This document shows positions 50,111 through 61,741 of a stretch of 64,000 nucleotides of DNA, in pieces; position 1 is the first letter of the stretch, and every line of letters starts with the position of its first letter. The stretch is from NCBI GenBank assembly GCA_030248225.1, contig JASANE010010005.1, forward strand, positions 1 to 64,000. Reading direction: 5' to 3'. The DNA is from Trileptium ribeirensis. Its lineage: Eukaryota; Nematoda; Enoplea; Enoplida; Thoracostomopsidae. The translations under genes were made by a program, and so were the position numbers. The notes under the pieces were generated by a model that saw only the letters and a program-made list of their open reading frames with translations, searched no databases and was not told the DNA's origin.

Positions 50111-51380
50111 TCTCTTTATAACAGCAACAACACCCAATTAGTATAAGTGTTTACTCACTAGTACAACGAAGTGCCTATATCAACTTATATTGAAACGATT
50201 TAGCCAGCGACGCCTATGCGTATTGGATGTTAGCCCTCGACTCAGCTTCGGACCAGCACTCCAACCAACTGTTCGACTACGACACGATATAAGAATCTCA
50301 AACTCAGACGAAGCTCTGCGGCATTTCATAAATTTTATACACAACACATTCCGCACATTAGTACAAATGCTAACATAAGGCGAGTTAATGCACAATGTCC
50401 GAATTCCAGACCGATAATACTAAATCAGTAATGAACGCTCCCGTCCATCTGAAGCTACTCTAGGCGTCAACGCACACTTAAAACGTTTTATTCGCTACAC
50501 GTGTTTCGACTAAACTCGGATACACGGATGAGCATGCTCCGACTTGTGACTACTGCTAATGCGGTAAGAATACTACGGGTACGTGTTAAATTGTGTTCCA
50601 ACGCAATTACCGGCATTCAGCAAACAAAAGGCAACGGGAGCAGGGCGTGCACAACCTGATGAGGCGACTACTTACCATACCAGCATTAAATTTTTATGAC
50701 TCGGAGCACTTGACACCACCAAAAATAGCTAACCCGATCGTAGACATATTTGAAAAATGCGAACGGTGTCCATAAAGTATTCAGCACACAACGTTAAATT
50801 AACAAATCTAGCTCGAGCACTACTCGCGAGAAGTTGAGGACGTGTCTCCACTATCCAGTAACGAAAATCTAATCACAATCCAATAAAAAGGTTCAAACGC
50901 AACCTCCTGTTGAGATTATCGCTAAACAGCGCAGCAGGACCCTACAATCCAACTGGAAAATAAACCCAACATAATTTACTAGATTATTGCCAATTAAAAA
51001 CCATCCAATATTAGCTAGCTCCTCTTTCAACCCAAAACATAATCTCTAAACAAAGTTATAATCAGAATCCGAAAACACAACAAATGCAATGTATATCGCA
51101 AACCACTACTTCCTACGAGAACTAAACACCATTAACAACAAGTTAAATTCAAACTACACGTCGATTCGGCTGGCTAGGTCATCAACTAACAATTCCAAAA
51201 CATCATCAGTAATAATACACAGTAATAATGCCAAATCACCCTATTCAAACGAGTAACCGTTTATGAATATGAAATACACCCAGCTGGCGAAAACAAACGG
51301 TACTGCGTACCGTATTAGAGTTATACGCGGTTTCCGCGAATATAATAACATATATATTATATATTTATTATATAATTTAG
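50111..51380. other. No recognised gene
   Basis: AT-rich sequence, possibly including the LTR of the minus-strand remnant in its first part. Short ORFs here show no domain. A TATATTATATATTTATTATATAATTT-like tract (in pieces) ends it near 51345-51385. Confidence 0.5.
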
Positions 51381-51384
51381 AAGA

Positions 51385-51950
51385 ATTTTAAAGAAAAATT
51401 TAGAAATGAGAAAAAGGGTGAGAAGGTGGAGTGTGGTTTGAGAAAAGTAGAGAGAGGTGGATGGTGAAATTTTAATATAATGAAGGGGGTAGGTAGGGGA
51501 GTTTGTATTTTAAATTTGAGGAGTGGGGGTTAAGATTTGGAAAATGGGAGATGTTTGAAAAATGTGAAAAGTTGAAAAAAAATGGAAATTTTGGAAAATA
51601 GCAATTTTAAGGAAATAAAAATGAGGAGAAACGGGTAGGGTAGATATGAGGTAAGGGGGATAAGGGGTAAAGGATATTAAAATTTGCAATGGGTTGGTAG
51701 GGTTTTGAGGAAATGGGAGATATTTAAAAAATGGAGAAAAATGAGGAAAAAGTGAAAATTTAGAAAAAGGAAATTTTACAAAAAGAGGTAAGAGGAGAAA
51801 GGGGAGTGTTGTATATTTTAATAGATGGGGTGAGGGGAAGAAAATATTAAATTTTGGAGGATTTTGGTTGGGTATTGGGGGCGGGAGGGTAGTTTGAATT
51901 TTAGCAGAAAAATGGGAAAAAGGAGAAAATGGATTTTGGGTAGAATTTTG
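51385..51950. repeat. Purine-rich, C-poor diverged repeat block
   Basis: For about 560 bp the plus strand consists almost entirely of G, A and T with very few C. Phrases such as AAATGGGAGATRTTTRAAAAATG and GAGGAGAAAYGGG recur with an offset of about 180-200 bp. This looks like an old tandem repeat with strong strand asymmetry. It has no coding potential. Confidence 0.7.
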
Positions 51951-51954
51951 GTCT

Positions 51955-52817
51955 ATGACCTACACCCAATTTGTACAGCAATGTCGGACATATGACGACA
52001 TAATAGAACAAATTCGCGGAAGTGTGAGTGCGGCGAGGCCATGCATCTAGCGGCTCGAGGTGACAATTATGAATAGCGATGCAAAAAATCTCGCCACAAG
52101 TCCTCTATACGCCATAACTCATTCTTTGCCGGCCAACACATCTCCTTGTTCACTGCACTTTTGGTAATGTTTGCCTACATCGACAATTTGCCCACTGAAT
52201 GGATTATGCAGCAGGCTAACATTGCATCAGACACAGCAACGAATTGGTATAACTACTATCGTGACATTGCTGTGGCCTACGATAATCAACACTGCCAAAA
52301 TACTGTAATCGGAGGGCCAGGCCTTGATGTTGAGGTGGACGAATCCATGTTCTTTCGGCAAAAATACAACCGCGGCATGCCCAGAAGGAAACATGGATGG
52401 GTCGTCGGCATGATCGAGCGTCAAACCGGCAACTGCCTTTTGTTTTCGGTTGCTAATCGTACGGCTGCGACCATCATACCTCTTATCCAACAACATATAC
52501 GGCCCGGCACACGCGTCATCACGAACAATTACCAAACTTATGTCCAAGGTCTCCGCCGCTTAACCCATCCGCAGCCATATCTTCATGCAACGGTCAATCA
52601 TCACAACCGCCAGTTCGTTAACTCAGACAACGTCCATGCCCACACCCAGAACATCGATGGCGTCTGGGGAACCCTTAAGAACTTCATGAGGCGTCGACAA
52701 GGCATACCCGACACATTATTCCACCGTACTTTGATCGAGTTTCAGTAGCGCCGCCGTTTCTCCCACAACATCCTCGGAGCTGTAGTGGGCAAAATTCGCG
52801 ATCAACATCCTTTTTAA
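51955..52817 (+). pseudogene. Merlin/IS1595-type transposase, inactivated
   Basis: The translated order fits a Merlin transposase: a short N-terminus, a Cys-containing zinc-ribbon-like part (CECGEAMHL and RCKKSR), the SFFAGQHISL motif, and the DDE core starting at GLDVEVDES. A frameshift lies near 52015-52025. The codon before RCKKSR (52074-52076) and the one before RRRFSHN (52746-52748) are TAG where Trp is expected. The second catalytic position reads TNN instead of TD (52524), and the third reads IDG instead of IEG (52656). The frame otherwise stays open to a TAA at 52815-52817. It is a dead copy; Merlin elements usually carry terminal inverted repeats, which I did not locate. Confidence 0.8.
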
Positions 52818-52854
52818 TTGTAAATTGTTATAATTTACGTTGCAATATAAATGT

Positions 52855-53030
52855 TAGACTAAGCCAAAGCCTTAGACTAAGCCTAAGCCTTAGACTAAGC
52901 CTAAGTCTTAGACTAAGCCTGAGCCTTAGACTAAGCCTAAGTCTTAGACTAAGCCTGAGCCTTAGACTAAGCCTTAGACTAAGCCTAAGTCTTAGACTAA
53001 GCCTGAGCCTTAGACTAAGCCTAAGCAAAA
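52855..53030. repeat. Hexamer array with 18-bp higher order
   Basis: The array is built from AAGCCT, RAGYCT and TAGACT hexamers in a repeating 18-bp order, about nine to ten rounds with one shortened. On the other strand it resembles degenerate TTAGGC repeats. It sits directly after the dead Merlin gene and is followed by a GC hairpin. Confidence 0.85.
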
Positions 53031-53062
53031 GCCGGGGGGCTCCGCCCCCGGGACCCCCCGTA
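53030..53062. other. GC-rich hairpin
   Basis: GGGGGC and GCCCCC arms surround a TCC loop, followed by GGGACCCCCC. This strong stem sits in otherwise AT-rich DNA and could mark the end of a mobile element. Confidence 0.6.
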
Positions 53063-55781
53063 CTAAGCTGTTCTCCCACTAAACCTAATCACGATATGAT
53101 CAATGCCAAAAATCCATCCATTTAAACGCATAAGAATTTCATTTAAAAATATCAGTTTTCGCTTGTATTGCCAGTATCGGGCTCCATATGTCGTTACCCT
53201 GACTACCTACGGATTCGTGCCATACACCTTTCGATAGCGCATCGGATCTTCTATTTCATGTCCAAATTTGAGCCAAATCGGTCCAGCCAATAAAAAGTTA
53301 TGGTAAAAAATGTAAAAAAACCACAATCCACATTTTTAAAAAAAATCCGACCCCTGAAATTAGGGCCCCTTGCTGAAATCCCCTTAAGAGATAGAGCCCT
53401 GAAACCTTCTGAATTTGAAAGAGCGGGAAAAATTACCCCCCAGCAGATTAGGGGGAAGAATCTTAAGGCCAAGCTTTAGGAAAAAATCGCCAGAAAATCC
53501 TCCATATCCCCCAAAAATCCCAAAATAAAAGAATGCTGAATCAGCATATCGGAGGTTATACCTGAAAAGGGGTGACCCTGATCTCGAAGAGATCGGTTTT
53601 GGGGGTGAGAGATGATTGGGCGTCCAGAGAATATGGGGGCTATACCTGAAAAGATGGTGGGCCCCTTCCCTGATTTCCCCCCAACCCAAGGAGGGCACGC
53701 TTTTCTGTACATCTTTGCTTTCAGGACTCGGGTTTGTCTTGTTCGTCGTCAATAGCGTCTTGGGTCAACGCTTTTCAAATTCTTTTCGAAATTTCTCGAA
53801 GCTTGAATCGCCTTTGTATGGTAGTAGGTTTCGAACTTCATTCTCCATGTTGACCATGACCGCTTGACTGATTGATTGCTGCGTCGTGCTCGTCTTTTTG
53901 ACGTTCCTTTTAACACTAGTTTGGTAAATACTTCGATCAATTGGTTCATCGTCATCAGATCATTGCTTTGACTAACATAGTCCAAGTCTATAAACAGTAC
54001 AACTAAGATTTGTTTTTAACGATTGCTGTCGATGTCACCTCCACGACGGACCTTGTGGTGCGTGTCAGAGAAGGGGATCGACCTGGCCGGAAGCGAAAAT
54101 ATACCTCGATACACCCCCGGCACAAGTGCCGAAATCATGGAGTGCTCTAAAATTATGGGGCCTCTCTGTGGACAAGCCAGAATGAATACCTACATAACCT
54201 GCTGAAATACATTTCACAAAATCAGCCACACACACACAAAAATGTTGTTAAACTTATCCTCGAACATAGCTAGCAACATAGAGTTTGGTTGGTTTGGCGT
54301 GTATGGGAGCTTGACAAGAGTGACAGCGGAGTCTACCATTTCCGAATTTCAATTTTAACATATTCGTCGGAAAAATCCACCTATATTACGTATGTAGTCC
54401 ATATGATTTTTTTGTTTCATCATGTAGTAAAACAGACTTAATTTCATTCAGTTTTTCGCTAACCGCAAACTGGCAAAATCAAATTCAAGTGCCAGAAATT
54501 AGACCTTATGTTCGAACAGAATTTCGGCGATTTCAGTTTACAGAAATTCTGTTGCCTAATGCATTATCGTTTAAGTTTGAATTATGCAGTGTTCGCGAAC
54601 AAATTTAATGCAAAAGTGACGTCACAAAAAATCGACAAATTTTCGTTTTCAAAAATTTGGGTAATTTTACTTCAATTTACGCGAACAAAAAATGGTTAGA
54701 TTTTAATCGCGAGCGCTGTGTTTTCGAACAATTTTACACCGAATTTCAATTGACCTAAAAGCATTCCGTAACAAATTTTATCTAAAAATACAAAATAGGA
54801 TGGTTGGCGGGATCTCGTTAAGTTTACTCGCGCATAAGAAATTACAGCTGTTTTGTTTGAAGCACACACGATGTTCGTTCAAAAACAACATTTTCATTCT
54901 TTTCGAGACTATTCGTAGACGCGTTCGTTGAAACGAAAAAATTAAATCATTTTAAAGAATAAAAATGCCAATGAATGCACGAAACGCAATTATTGATTTG
55001 AGAATTTGGTGTTCACAATGTACTCTCGAAGACGATTCATACTAGATATTTCTGGCATGGACTGTATATATTTATTTATTATACAAAATATATATATCGA
55101 TATAGTTACGAGCAGAAGAATAAAAGTAAATCTGTCGAGAACCAGTCGGGAAAATTGGCTGGGAAATAACTAAACGGATACCGCGGCACCATCAAGTACA
55201 ATAGTTCATCATAAAGATGATAAAAAGAAGAACAACTGAAACCCGACAAACAATATAACCTTGTCCATTTAAATTTAAATGTTTCATTTAAATTGCTACA
55301 CTTGAAAAAACTGCAATATTAACAATAAATTTATATAATACATTACTTCAATAATAAGATAATAACAATTAATTATCCATTACTTTAAATCTTATTTCTT
55401 AAATGTTACAGTTTAGAACACCGCAGTTCGGAGCGTCTTAACGCTGCTATGCCCGTCTTAAGTCTACGTGCCTGGACCGCAGCTTAAAATAGATCCACTC
55501 GGATATTCACAAAAGAAAATTCATAGGCTGTGTCGTAATCGAAGGTCTTTCAAAACCATTGAATCCCAATGAAAGTTAGCAATTCCATAGTTTGTCACGA
55601 AAGCACTAGCAGCTTTGTCGCAAAGACCTGACTTTAGTCTATTCTGTCTACCAACTAAAACACAACTTTTATTTTTTAATGTTCAAATCTAAGAAATCAT
55701 TGACTATTGCACACAGGCACAACATTAATATTTAAGTGACAAAAGGTGATCATCCCGCCTGTATGTCTAAGAAAAACTAAC
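53063..55781. other. Repeat-bearing non-coding stretch
   Basis: Positions about 53570-53690 and about 54590-54840 are related to 8530-8660 and 3530-3770, so both left-flank repeat families recur here. I found no WW or FF domain exon that would continue the TCERG1-like gene. Confidence 0.5.
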
Positions 55782-56060
55782 CTCCAGGTCCAGGTGGAAA
55801 CGGCCCAGGCGGAAATGGGCCCGGCGGCATTGTTCCCATTCCGGGCATCATCGGTGGCATTGTACCCATCGGCGGTCCACTAGCTGCTCCAGGCGGAAGC
55901 ATGCCACCTGGTGCCGGACCACGTGGAGGTGGGCCCCCTGCACCAGGCGGTCCTGCATACGCGCCGCTCACTGGTGGCATACCGCTGTTGGCCGTGCTAA
56001 CAGCCAGACCGACGACACCGTCTTGATCTATTTTAACTCCAGTTTCGTTGGTCGAACTTT
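55782..56060 (-). CDS. TCERG1: TCERG1-like exon: Pro/Gly/Met-rich segment
   Basis: A 279-bp internal exon. The acceptor (TTTAATTTAG) opens in phase 1 and the donor is GGAG|GTTAGT. It encodes a low-complexity run of Pro, Gly, Met and Ala (GGPPPRGP, MGTMPPMMPGMG, GPFPPGPFPPGPGG) like the linker between the first and second WW domains in TCERG1/CA150 proteins. It follows the WW exon at 57049-57178 in matching phase. The next exons, which should hold further WW and FF domains, are not seen in this window. Confidence 0.7.
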
Positions 56061-57048
56061 CTAAATTAAAAATATGCATCACGTTATTAACTTAAAAAGA
56101 AATAAATGCGACCGAAGCGAAGGGAACACTAGTCACAACACCAGTTTCGCGTAGTTACTAGAGCCAAACTGGCCTTCGATACATATCAGAAAGAGCGGAA
56201 TCGTTGTCAAATCCTAATTCATACAAGATATTCGTAAGACAAACTTGACTGACTAGCCTAACTGGGTTTCAAACATTGACGCAAAACCCTGATACACAAC
56301 TTAAAACTGATATCTAGTGTCGCCACACTTCTGATGTTTGGCCACTAAGAATAAATCGTCAAACAACAAATTCGAAGCACAAGACCGAAGCTTATAGTAG
56401 CTCTGCCTCATAGCCTACCTAAATTAATGACCGTACGAAATGTTGAAAACACCAAACATTCCTCGACAACTAGCTGTCTGCCCATGTGCCGGCTAATACA
56501 CCAAAAACCAAAGCAGAGTATCTATGCACAAACAAAAAATCCCTATAATAAAACATACAAATAGGTTGGGCCGCCATACAGCTGAAACTAAACCACGGAC
56601 ATTTGGCCCATTTTACTAAATCATAACCCCAATACTTTAGTAAATTCTACACTCGTTAAAATCCATAACAGCAACAATGCTGACAGCGCGATAGGAGGAG
56701 TGATTAAGGACAACTCCTGCTTGTGTCTCCACGTCTTCGACATTTCGGTGCGACTCCTCCTGCTTTTTAACATTTTCATCGCGGAACCGTGAAATTTCTT
56801 GCTGTATATCTTTATGTCTAGGCTATGATATAACTTTAACGACCAAAGCTATTTTTAATAATAATTCTCAATTTCTTATACCCTACAAGTTACTCCACAG
56901 ATATCAATTATACCTGGGAAACAGAAATTATATCTGGACCTGATTTATTACGCGAGAAAAAAATTCAAAACCACGATTAACCCAAATTCTAAATTTCTCA
57001 AATAAACGAATGAATAAAAGCTACAGAAACAAAAAGTTTTTCACACAC
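56061..57048 (-). other. Intron of the TCERG1-like gene
   Basis: AT-rich with no recognisable gene, array or RNA. The flanking splice sites agree in phase (1). Confidence 0.6.
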
Positions 57049-57178
57049 TTTCTTTTCGATCCGCGAGGCCAGTCGATTTAGCGACAGTTTCGATCTCGGC
57101 TTGAGTGACAACTTTGATGTTTTCACCTTGAGGACGCTCCCATGCTGATTCCCGAGTTTTTGCGTTGTAGAAGTATGG
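57049..57178 (-). CDS. TCERG1: TCERG1-like exon: second half of the first WW domain
   Basis: The exon starts after TTGTTTAG in phase 0 with PYFYNAKTRESAWERP, the beta strands and second Trp of a WW domain. It continues with a lysine/valine-rich segment (GENIKVVTQAE) found after WW1 in TCERG1 proteins. Together with the end of the exon at 57666-57998 (ELWVETKSPEGK) it rebuilds one complete WW domain, which binds proline-rich ligands such as splicing factor 1. The donor is taken as GAAA|GTGTGT because it gives phase 1, matching the next exon; the exact base is uncertain. Confidence 0.8.
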
Positions 57179-57665
57179 CTAAACAAATAACAAAATACTA
57201 TCGATAAAGTAAAATCATCGCTTTATGTGCTAATCTTGTTGGTAGTCGTTAAATCATGCTAGTTCCTACGTGACAAAAAGTTGACCATACACACCGCATT
57301 CCATACACTATTTGTTTCAAACAATAACAGATAGACTATGTATAATTGTAAAATTTGCATCTTCCAACTATTCGCTGTTCAGCGACCAAAAATTTTATAT
57401 TTCACACGATCTAAATTCATCAAGTCTTTTTAAAAACACAGATTAGTTCCTAAAATAATTATCAACAAATCGCTGTAAAAAATATTGCCAAAGGCTAAAT
57501 AATTAAATGTTTAGTTTTCCGGGAGCCAAAATTTGGAAACACAGGGGCGTTTAGATATATTTAAATTGGTCCAGCTGTAGTTTTGTATTTTATGATTCTA
57601 ACATTCATTTATGATTCTCATTGCAATCGCGGCATATACTTAGAAATTTAATTCTTTTATAATAC
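57179..57665 (-). other. Phase-0 intron inside the WW domain
   Basis: About 490 bp of AT-rich sequence that splits the WW domain after the EGK turn. No other feature is seen. Confidence 0.7.
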
Positions 57666-57998
57666 CTTTCCCTCTGGTGATTTCGTCTCGACCCATAATT
57701 CATCAGACGGGAGCACTCCGAGTGCCATTAGGGCTGCTTGTTGTGGATCGACAGGTGGCGCTGCGGTAATTGGGACTGGGCTAGGCGTTGATGAAGGTGG
57801 AGGCAACAAACCTCCGCCTCCCGGCATTGGCATTCGCATCGGAGGTGGAATAGAACCACTACCACCAGGCGGTGGAGGACCGTATCCTCGTGGTGGTGGA
57901 ATATTTTGTTGTGAGCCCGCAACTCCTCCGCTTGAATAGTTGGGCGGTGGCAATAGCGGTGGACCACTCGCGTTGCTTGGCGCAGTACCTCCCATTGG
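57666..57998 (-). CDS. TCERG1: TCERG1-like exon: Pro-rich region and start of the first WW domain
   Basis: A 333-bp internal exon. The acceptor is TAACTTTAG, phase 0, and the donor is GGAAAG|GTATTA, phase 0. It encodes a proline/glycine/serine-rich stretch (PPPRGYGPPPPGG, PPPMRMPMPGGGG), then ALMALGVLPSDELWVETKSPEGK, here described in two parts: the leucine-rich lead-in and the first Trp of a WW domain. This order is that of the N-terminal part of TCERG1 (CA150), a nuclear factor that links transcription elongation by RNA polymerase II to splicing. Confidence 0.85.
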
Positions 57999-58749
57999 CT
58001 AAAGTTATAAATTTGCGATTATAAATTAAATACTCTAAATCGTTGCTTCGTTTGGAAATCATTGACTAAACCACTAAAGCTGCAATAGAAAGCTATATTA
58101 CTATGAGCAATTTGTAAGAAATGAAATGTATCAAACAGATCAATGAGAAAGCGAAATCTGACAACGCTGTTTAAACACTGCACTTAGCCAGCAGTATCTG
58201 TCCTGATCACAATACTGCTACTGAATAAATCATTCTAGATATGACTTAGTAACTCGTTTGGCTCCGAAACAACATACATATCCCGTAGGCACTAAATTTT
58301 TAGCAAAAAAACGATTGCCCTGTTGATCCATGACATCATCAGATTCAAACTTCGATCTAACATTAGATTCAAACTTATACCCGGCTTAAAGCTACTGCAA
58401 ATCTTTTATTTTCGTTTATAATATAAACGCTCTAGCATGCACTTCCAACAACCAACGCTGGATCATCCTCGGAACGACATCAAGGCTAAGGCTTTAAGGC
58501 TTTGTGTAACACTATTCGCCAAAAAGAATAATTATACTAATAACGTGGTTATGCAATTTGAAATTATGCAGCGGTTACAAAACCACTGCAGGAGAGAGTT
58601 CGCTTCTGATTTGCCAAAGCCAAAAACATGTTAGTTTCGGCTTAAACTTATTGTATCAAAAAATCCTGTTTTATGGACACTACTGACAACAATTTAGAAC
58701 AAAACTATCTCATCGAACAATCGTATCAACGCCTCTACGTGTAACATAC
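57999..58749 (-). other. Intron of the TCERG1-like gene
   Basis: About 750 bp without a recognised feature. The 65-codon plus-strand ORF near 58.44-58.63 kb is not supported. Confidence 0.6.
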
Positions 58750-58865
58750 CCTGAAACGCCCAGGTGGGCCTCTCGGTGCACCACCGAAATTTCCACCAAA
58801 ACTCGGAGGCGGGCCCCTATTTCCAGGACTTCCACGAAAGCTGGATGGCCCTCTCGGCGGCATCC
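58750..58865 (-). CDS. TCERG1: TCERG1-like exon: RG/FG-rich N-terminal segment
   Basis: A 116-bp exon with acceptor TATTTTAG and donor AGG|GTATGT. It encodes MPPRGPSSFRGSPGNRG and an FGG/APRGPPGRF tail, rich in Arg, Gly and Pro, as in the N-terminus of TCERG1 proteins. It ends in phase 0, matching the exon at 57666-57998. The first Met may be internal, since an acceptor precedes it; an upstream first exon was not identified. Confidence 0.7.
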
Positions 58866-60893
58866 CTAAAATAATAAAACAACGATAAGAGCAAAGAAGT
58901 GGCTATGTGTGGGCTTCGTAAAATCCTTTTCATTTCAGAAGCAATCAAATTACGGCGTCGACAGAAGACGTAAATTAAAGGTACCGATCGTTGGAAGAGT
59001 TCACAGCTTCGTTGGTTTGGCAATTGGTACCCATAATTTACTCGATACACGCAAAATTCGCAAAAAGAGATATATTTGAAACTTAGGCCACGTATATGCT
59101 CAAAACAGTATCAAATGTAATTATATTTTAATTATATGCAAGTTGGCCTACGTAACCTTGCAATTGAGAAAGTATAGGTTCTTGTACCTGGAATAGGGGT
59201 GAGACAGGACCTCCTCTTCCCGGTTTAGTCTAACGCTTATTATGTATATATACTAAGAAAGACATGGAACATATTTCACTTATACGGCACACTAAGATTG
59301 TTCCAGCGCTCAGCTTTATCTTTAATTGCTCTGGCTTCGGCAAAATTTGAGGTAAAGTTCAAACGTGTTTTTGGAATACAGCATGTTTCTTTTAGGTTCG
59401 GGCTATCTTTCGGGATATAAAATCCTTGGCTTTTAGCCCAAAATATTTGCGATGTACGCGTATATAGACATCTTGAATGTATTTGCAGAAAGCCTGGACG
59501 TCGCTACCTTGCCGTGCTCCGTCTCTGTATTATCAAGCCAGTTCTTGCATGCAGTTGATTCTTTGACACAAATATATGGTCTTACTGGAAAATTACTGCA
59601 CAAAACTGCTGACAATTTATCCTCGCTACATCCGTCTTCGCCCAAGCCACTCGCAAGAGTGCCGCAACACCACAATTTCTTACTAGATTTTTTCGTATTA
59701 GGAGTAGTAGTTAGTCCTCATTCAGTATAGAAATATTTTTACATAATTGCCAAAACATCGCACAATTATAGTTCTTTCTAAGAACACATCTTGCAATAGG
59801 ACCGAATGAATATAGCAAATGGTTCAAATACAATCGTCTATATGGGACTTTCTGTGCGGTATGACTAAAGATAAGCTATATTAACATTTTTCGGAAGCAA
59901 ATTCTTTCCCTTTTAGGCTCATGAGGTGTGGAAGGTTAGGTCAAAGTCGGTTTCAGACTGCATCAAAAAATAACTGTGCTCTGGGAAGCGTATACGGGCA
60001 GGGTGACCAGCGAAGAATGAAATCACCGGGTTTTGAAAAAAAATCACGGTCTTTGCTTAAAATATTATCCGTTTCATTCGCTCAGCGACGACTATAGTTT
60101 CGTTGAACGAAAGGACCCTCCTTTCAGCCGACCTCCCTCGTCTCCGCTTGGTCAGAGGTTTCAATCAGCTACCCCTTCAACAGTAACATTTATCATATCA
60201 TTATTCCACCCGAATAGGGAACTAGAGGGGCAAACTGCAAGACATACCATGCACAGTGAATAAAAACCGCGTCCAAAATGTTGGTTTAGTTCGTGTTGTA
60301 ACTCACAATCTGATAAAGAAAAACCCGTATCAAAATTGACAAGTGGAACAGTAACACGATGCTTCAATGGCTTTTTTTTTCAAAATGTGCTCAACACTTA
60401 TATACTACGCATATTTTTTCACATAATTTTGGCTATGTGTAGTCATCTTCGGCACTGAATGACGATATTCTTAGGAACTGTAAACGTCTTATGAAAGTAC
60501 ACAAAAACAGTAAATTGTTTGGCTCACTCATCACTTTATTTATGCGCCCTCTGAATCAATAACAAACATGCGGGATTTTCTGGATGGGGTATGGCCGAAC
60601 ACGGAGGGATTTTGGCAATTAGGGCAGAGGCAAGGCCGAGTGTGGGGAATGCTCACCCCCTCCCTCGCATGATGGAAAGTCCAGTTTTCATCTGTCATTA
60701 TTAAGACTCTATATAACGAGATCCGAGCAGCGAAACACAGGTGGGTACCCGCATTGCTAAATTTGGCAAGGACCACTAAAAACCAGTTATTGGCAATTTT
60801 GTCCTGTAAAATAAGGTCGGATATACTAGTCCGTCAGTGAGCACTTGGCTCTCGCAGAGCTGGCTCCTCCTCGACAGTATCGATCCTGCTCGA
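58866..60893. other. No recognised gene
   Basis: The upstream part of the TCERG1-like gene should lie here or beyond. A 92-codon plus-strand ORF (59452-59730) has no family match and opposing ORFs, so I leave it out. The rest is AT-rich. Confidence 0.5.
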
Positions 60894-61690
60894 TCATTGG
60901 TGTCTTGCCATGTTCGTAGCAGCATATTCTCGGCCACAAAATTCGCATACTTTTCTTCTTGCGCGGTATACCCGGGCTTGGGCCTCCTCCAGCGCTGAAC
61001 CTCTTCCTTGCCCATCAGAATTGCACGATCTGCGGTGACGTGCGATGTTCGATTTCGATATGTTGTTGCAGAATTCGCATTTCCGAGAGTTTGCATCGTT
61101 ATGTTGCTGTCCACCACACACTTTTACGTGATTGCGTAAACTGGCCTCGGAGTCGAAGGACAATTTGCACCCACCACACTGGAACAGAACCCGCTCCTCT
61201 ACTTTTTGATGTGATCTTTTCATGTGGTTGGTTAAGCCCGCACGGCTTCGACATACCTTTCCACAACCTTCGTATTTGCATTGAAGCGGATTTATTTCTT
61301 CAGCTCGTTGCTGACTTCGGCTAAATTGGGGTGCTGTTGCGCGGTTACCTTGCTTGAGCTCCCATTCCCAGGTGTGCTTGAGGCGTTTTTCGATGATTTT
61401 TTTCCATTTCTTCCTGTCGGTTGTTAGGACGTTTATGTTGCACCAATCAATTCCGGCTTCACGTAGAATGTTCTTCCAATACACAATCGTCTTGCGTTTT
61501 TACCAGCTGTTTTCGGCATGTTCTCTATCTTCGCGCTCCACCCGAGGATGGCTGCCTTCGTAATGCGGTTATTCTCCATCCTGAATACGTGGCCAAGCCT
61601 TTTCAGGATGCGCTTTTCAATTTTCCATCTCAGCGACTTCACATTCAGGGCATTCCGGACGTCTTGCATGTTACATTGTTCTCGTTGCAT
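60894..61690 (-). pseudogene. LINE C-terminal segment with C2H2 zinc fingers
   Basis: Two frames are joined near 61480. The first carries LGHVFRMENNRITKAAILGW, and the second carries VLTTDRKKWKKIIEKRL followed by zinc-finger-like units. One is a clear C2H2 finger (CKYEGCGKVCRSRAGLTNH), followed by C-x2-C-x12-H-x3-C, a shorter CEFC unit and a last CEFCGREYAATNMARH that stops at a TGA. The fingers probably bind nucleic acid. The last finger is cut short, which may be the natural end or a mutation. Confidence 0.8.
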
Positions 61691-61741
61691 TTGGATAAGT
61701 GGTGGTCCCTTCTTGTCGCTCCATGTGCCGATAGGTCTTGT

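Noticed and set aside
59452..59730. 92-codon plus-strand ORF
   Set aside because: No family match, no clear splice sites, and an equally long opposing ORF.
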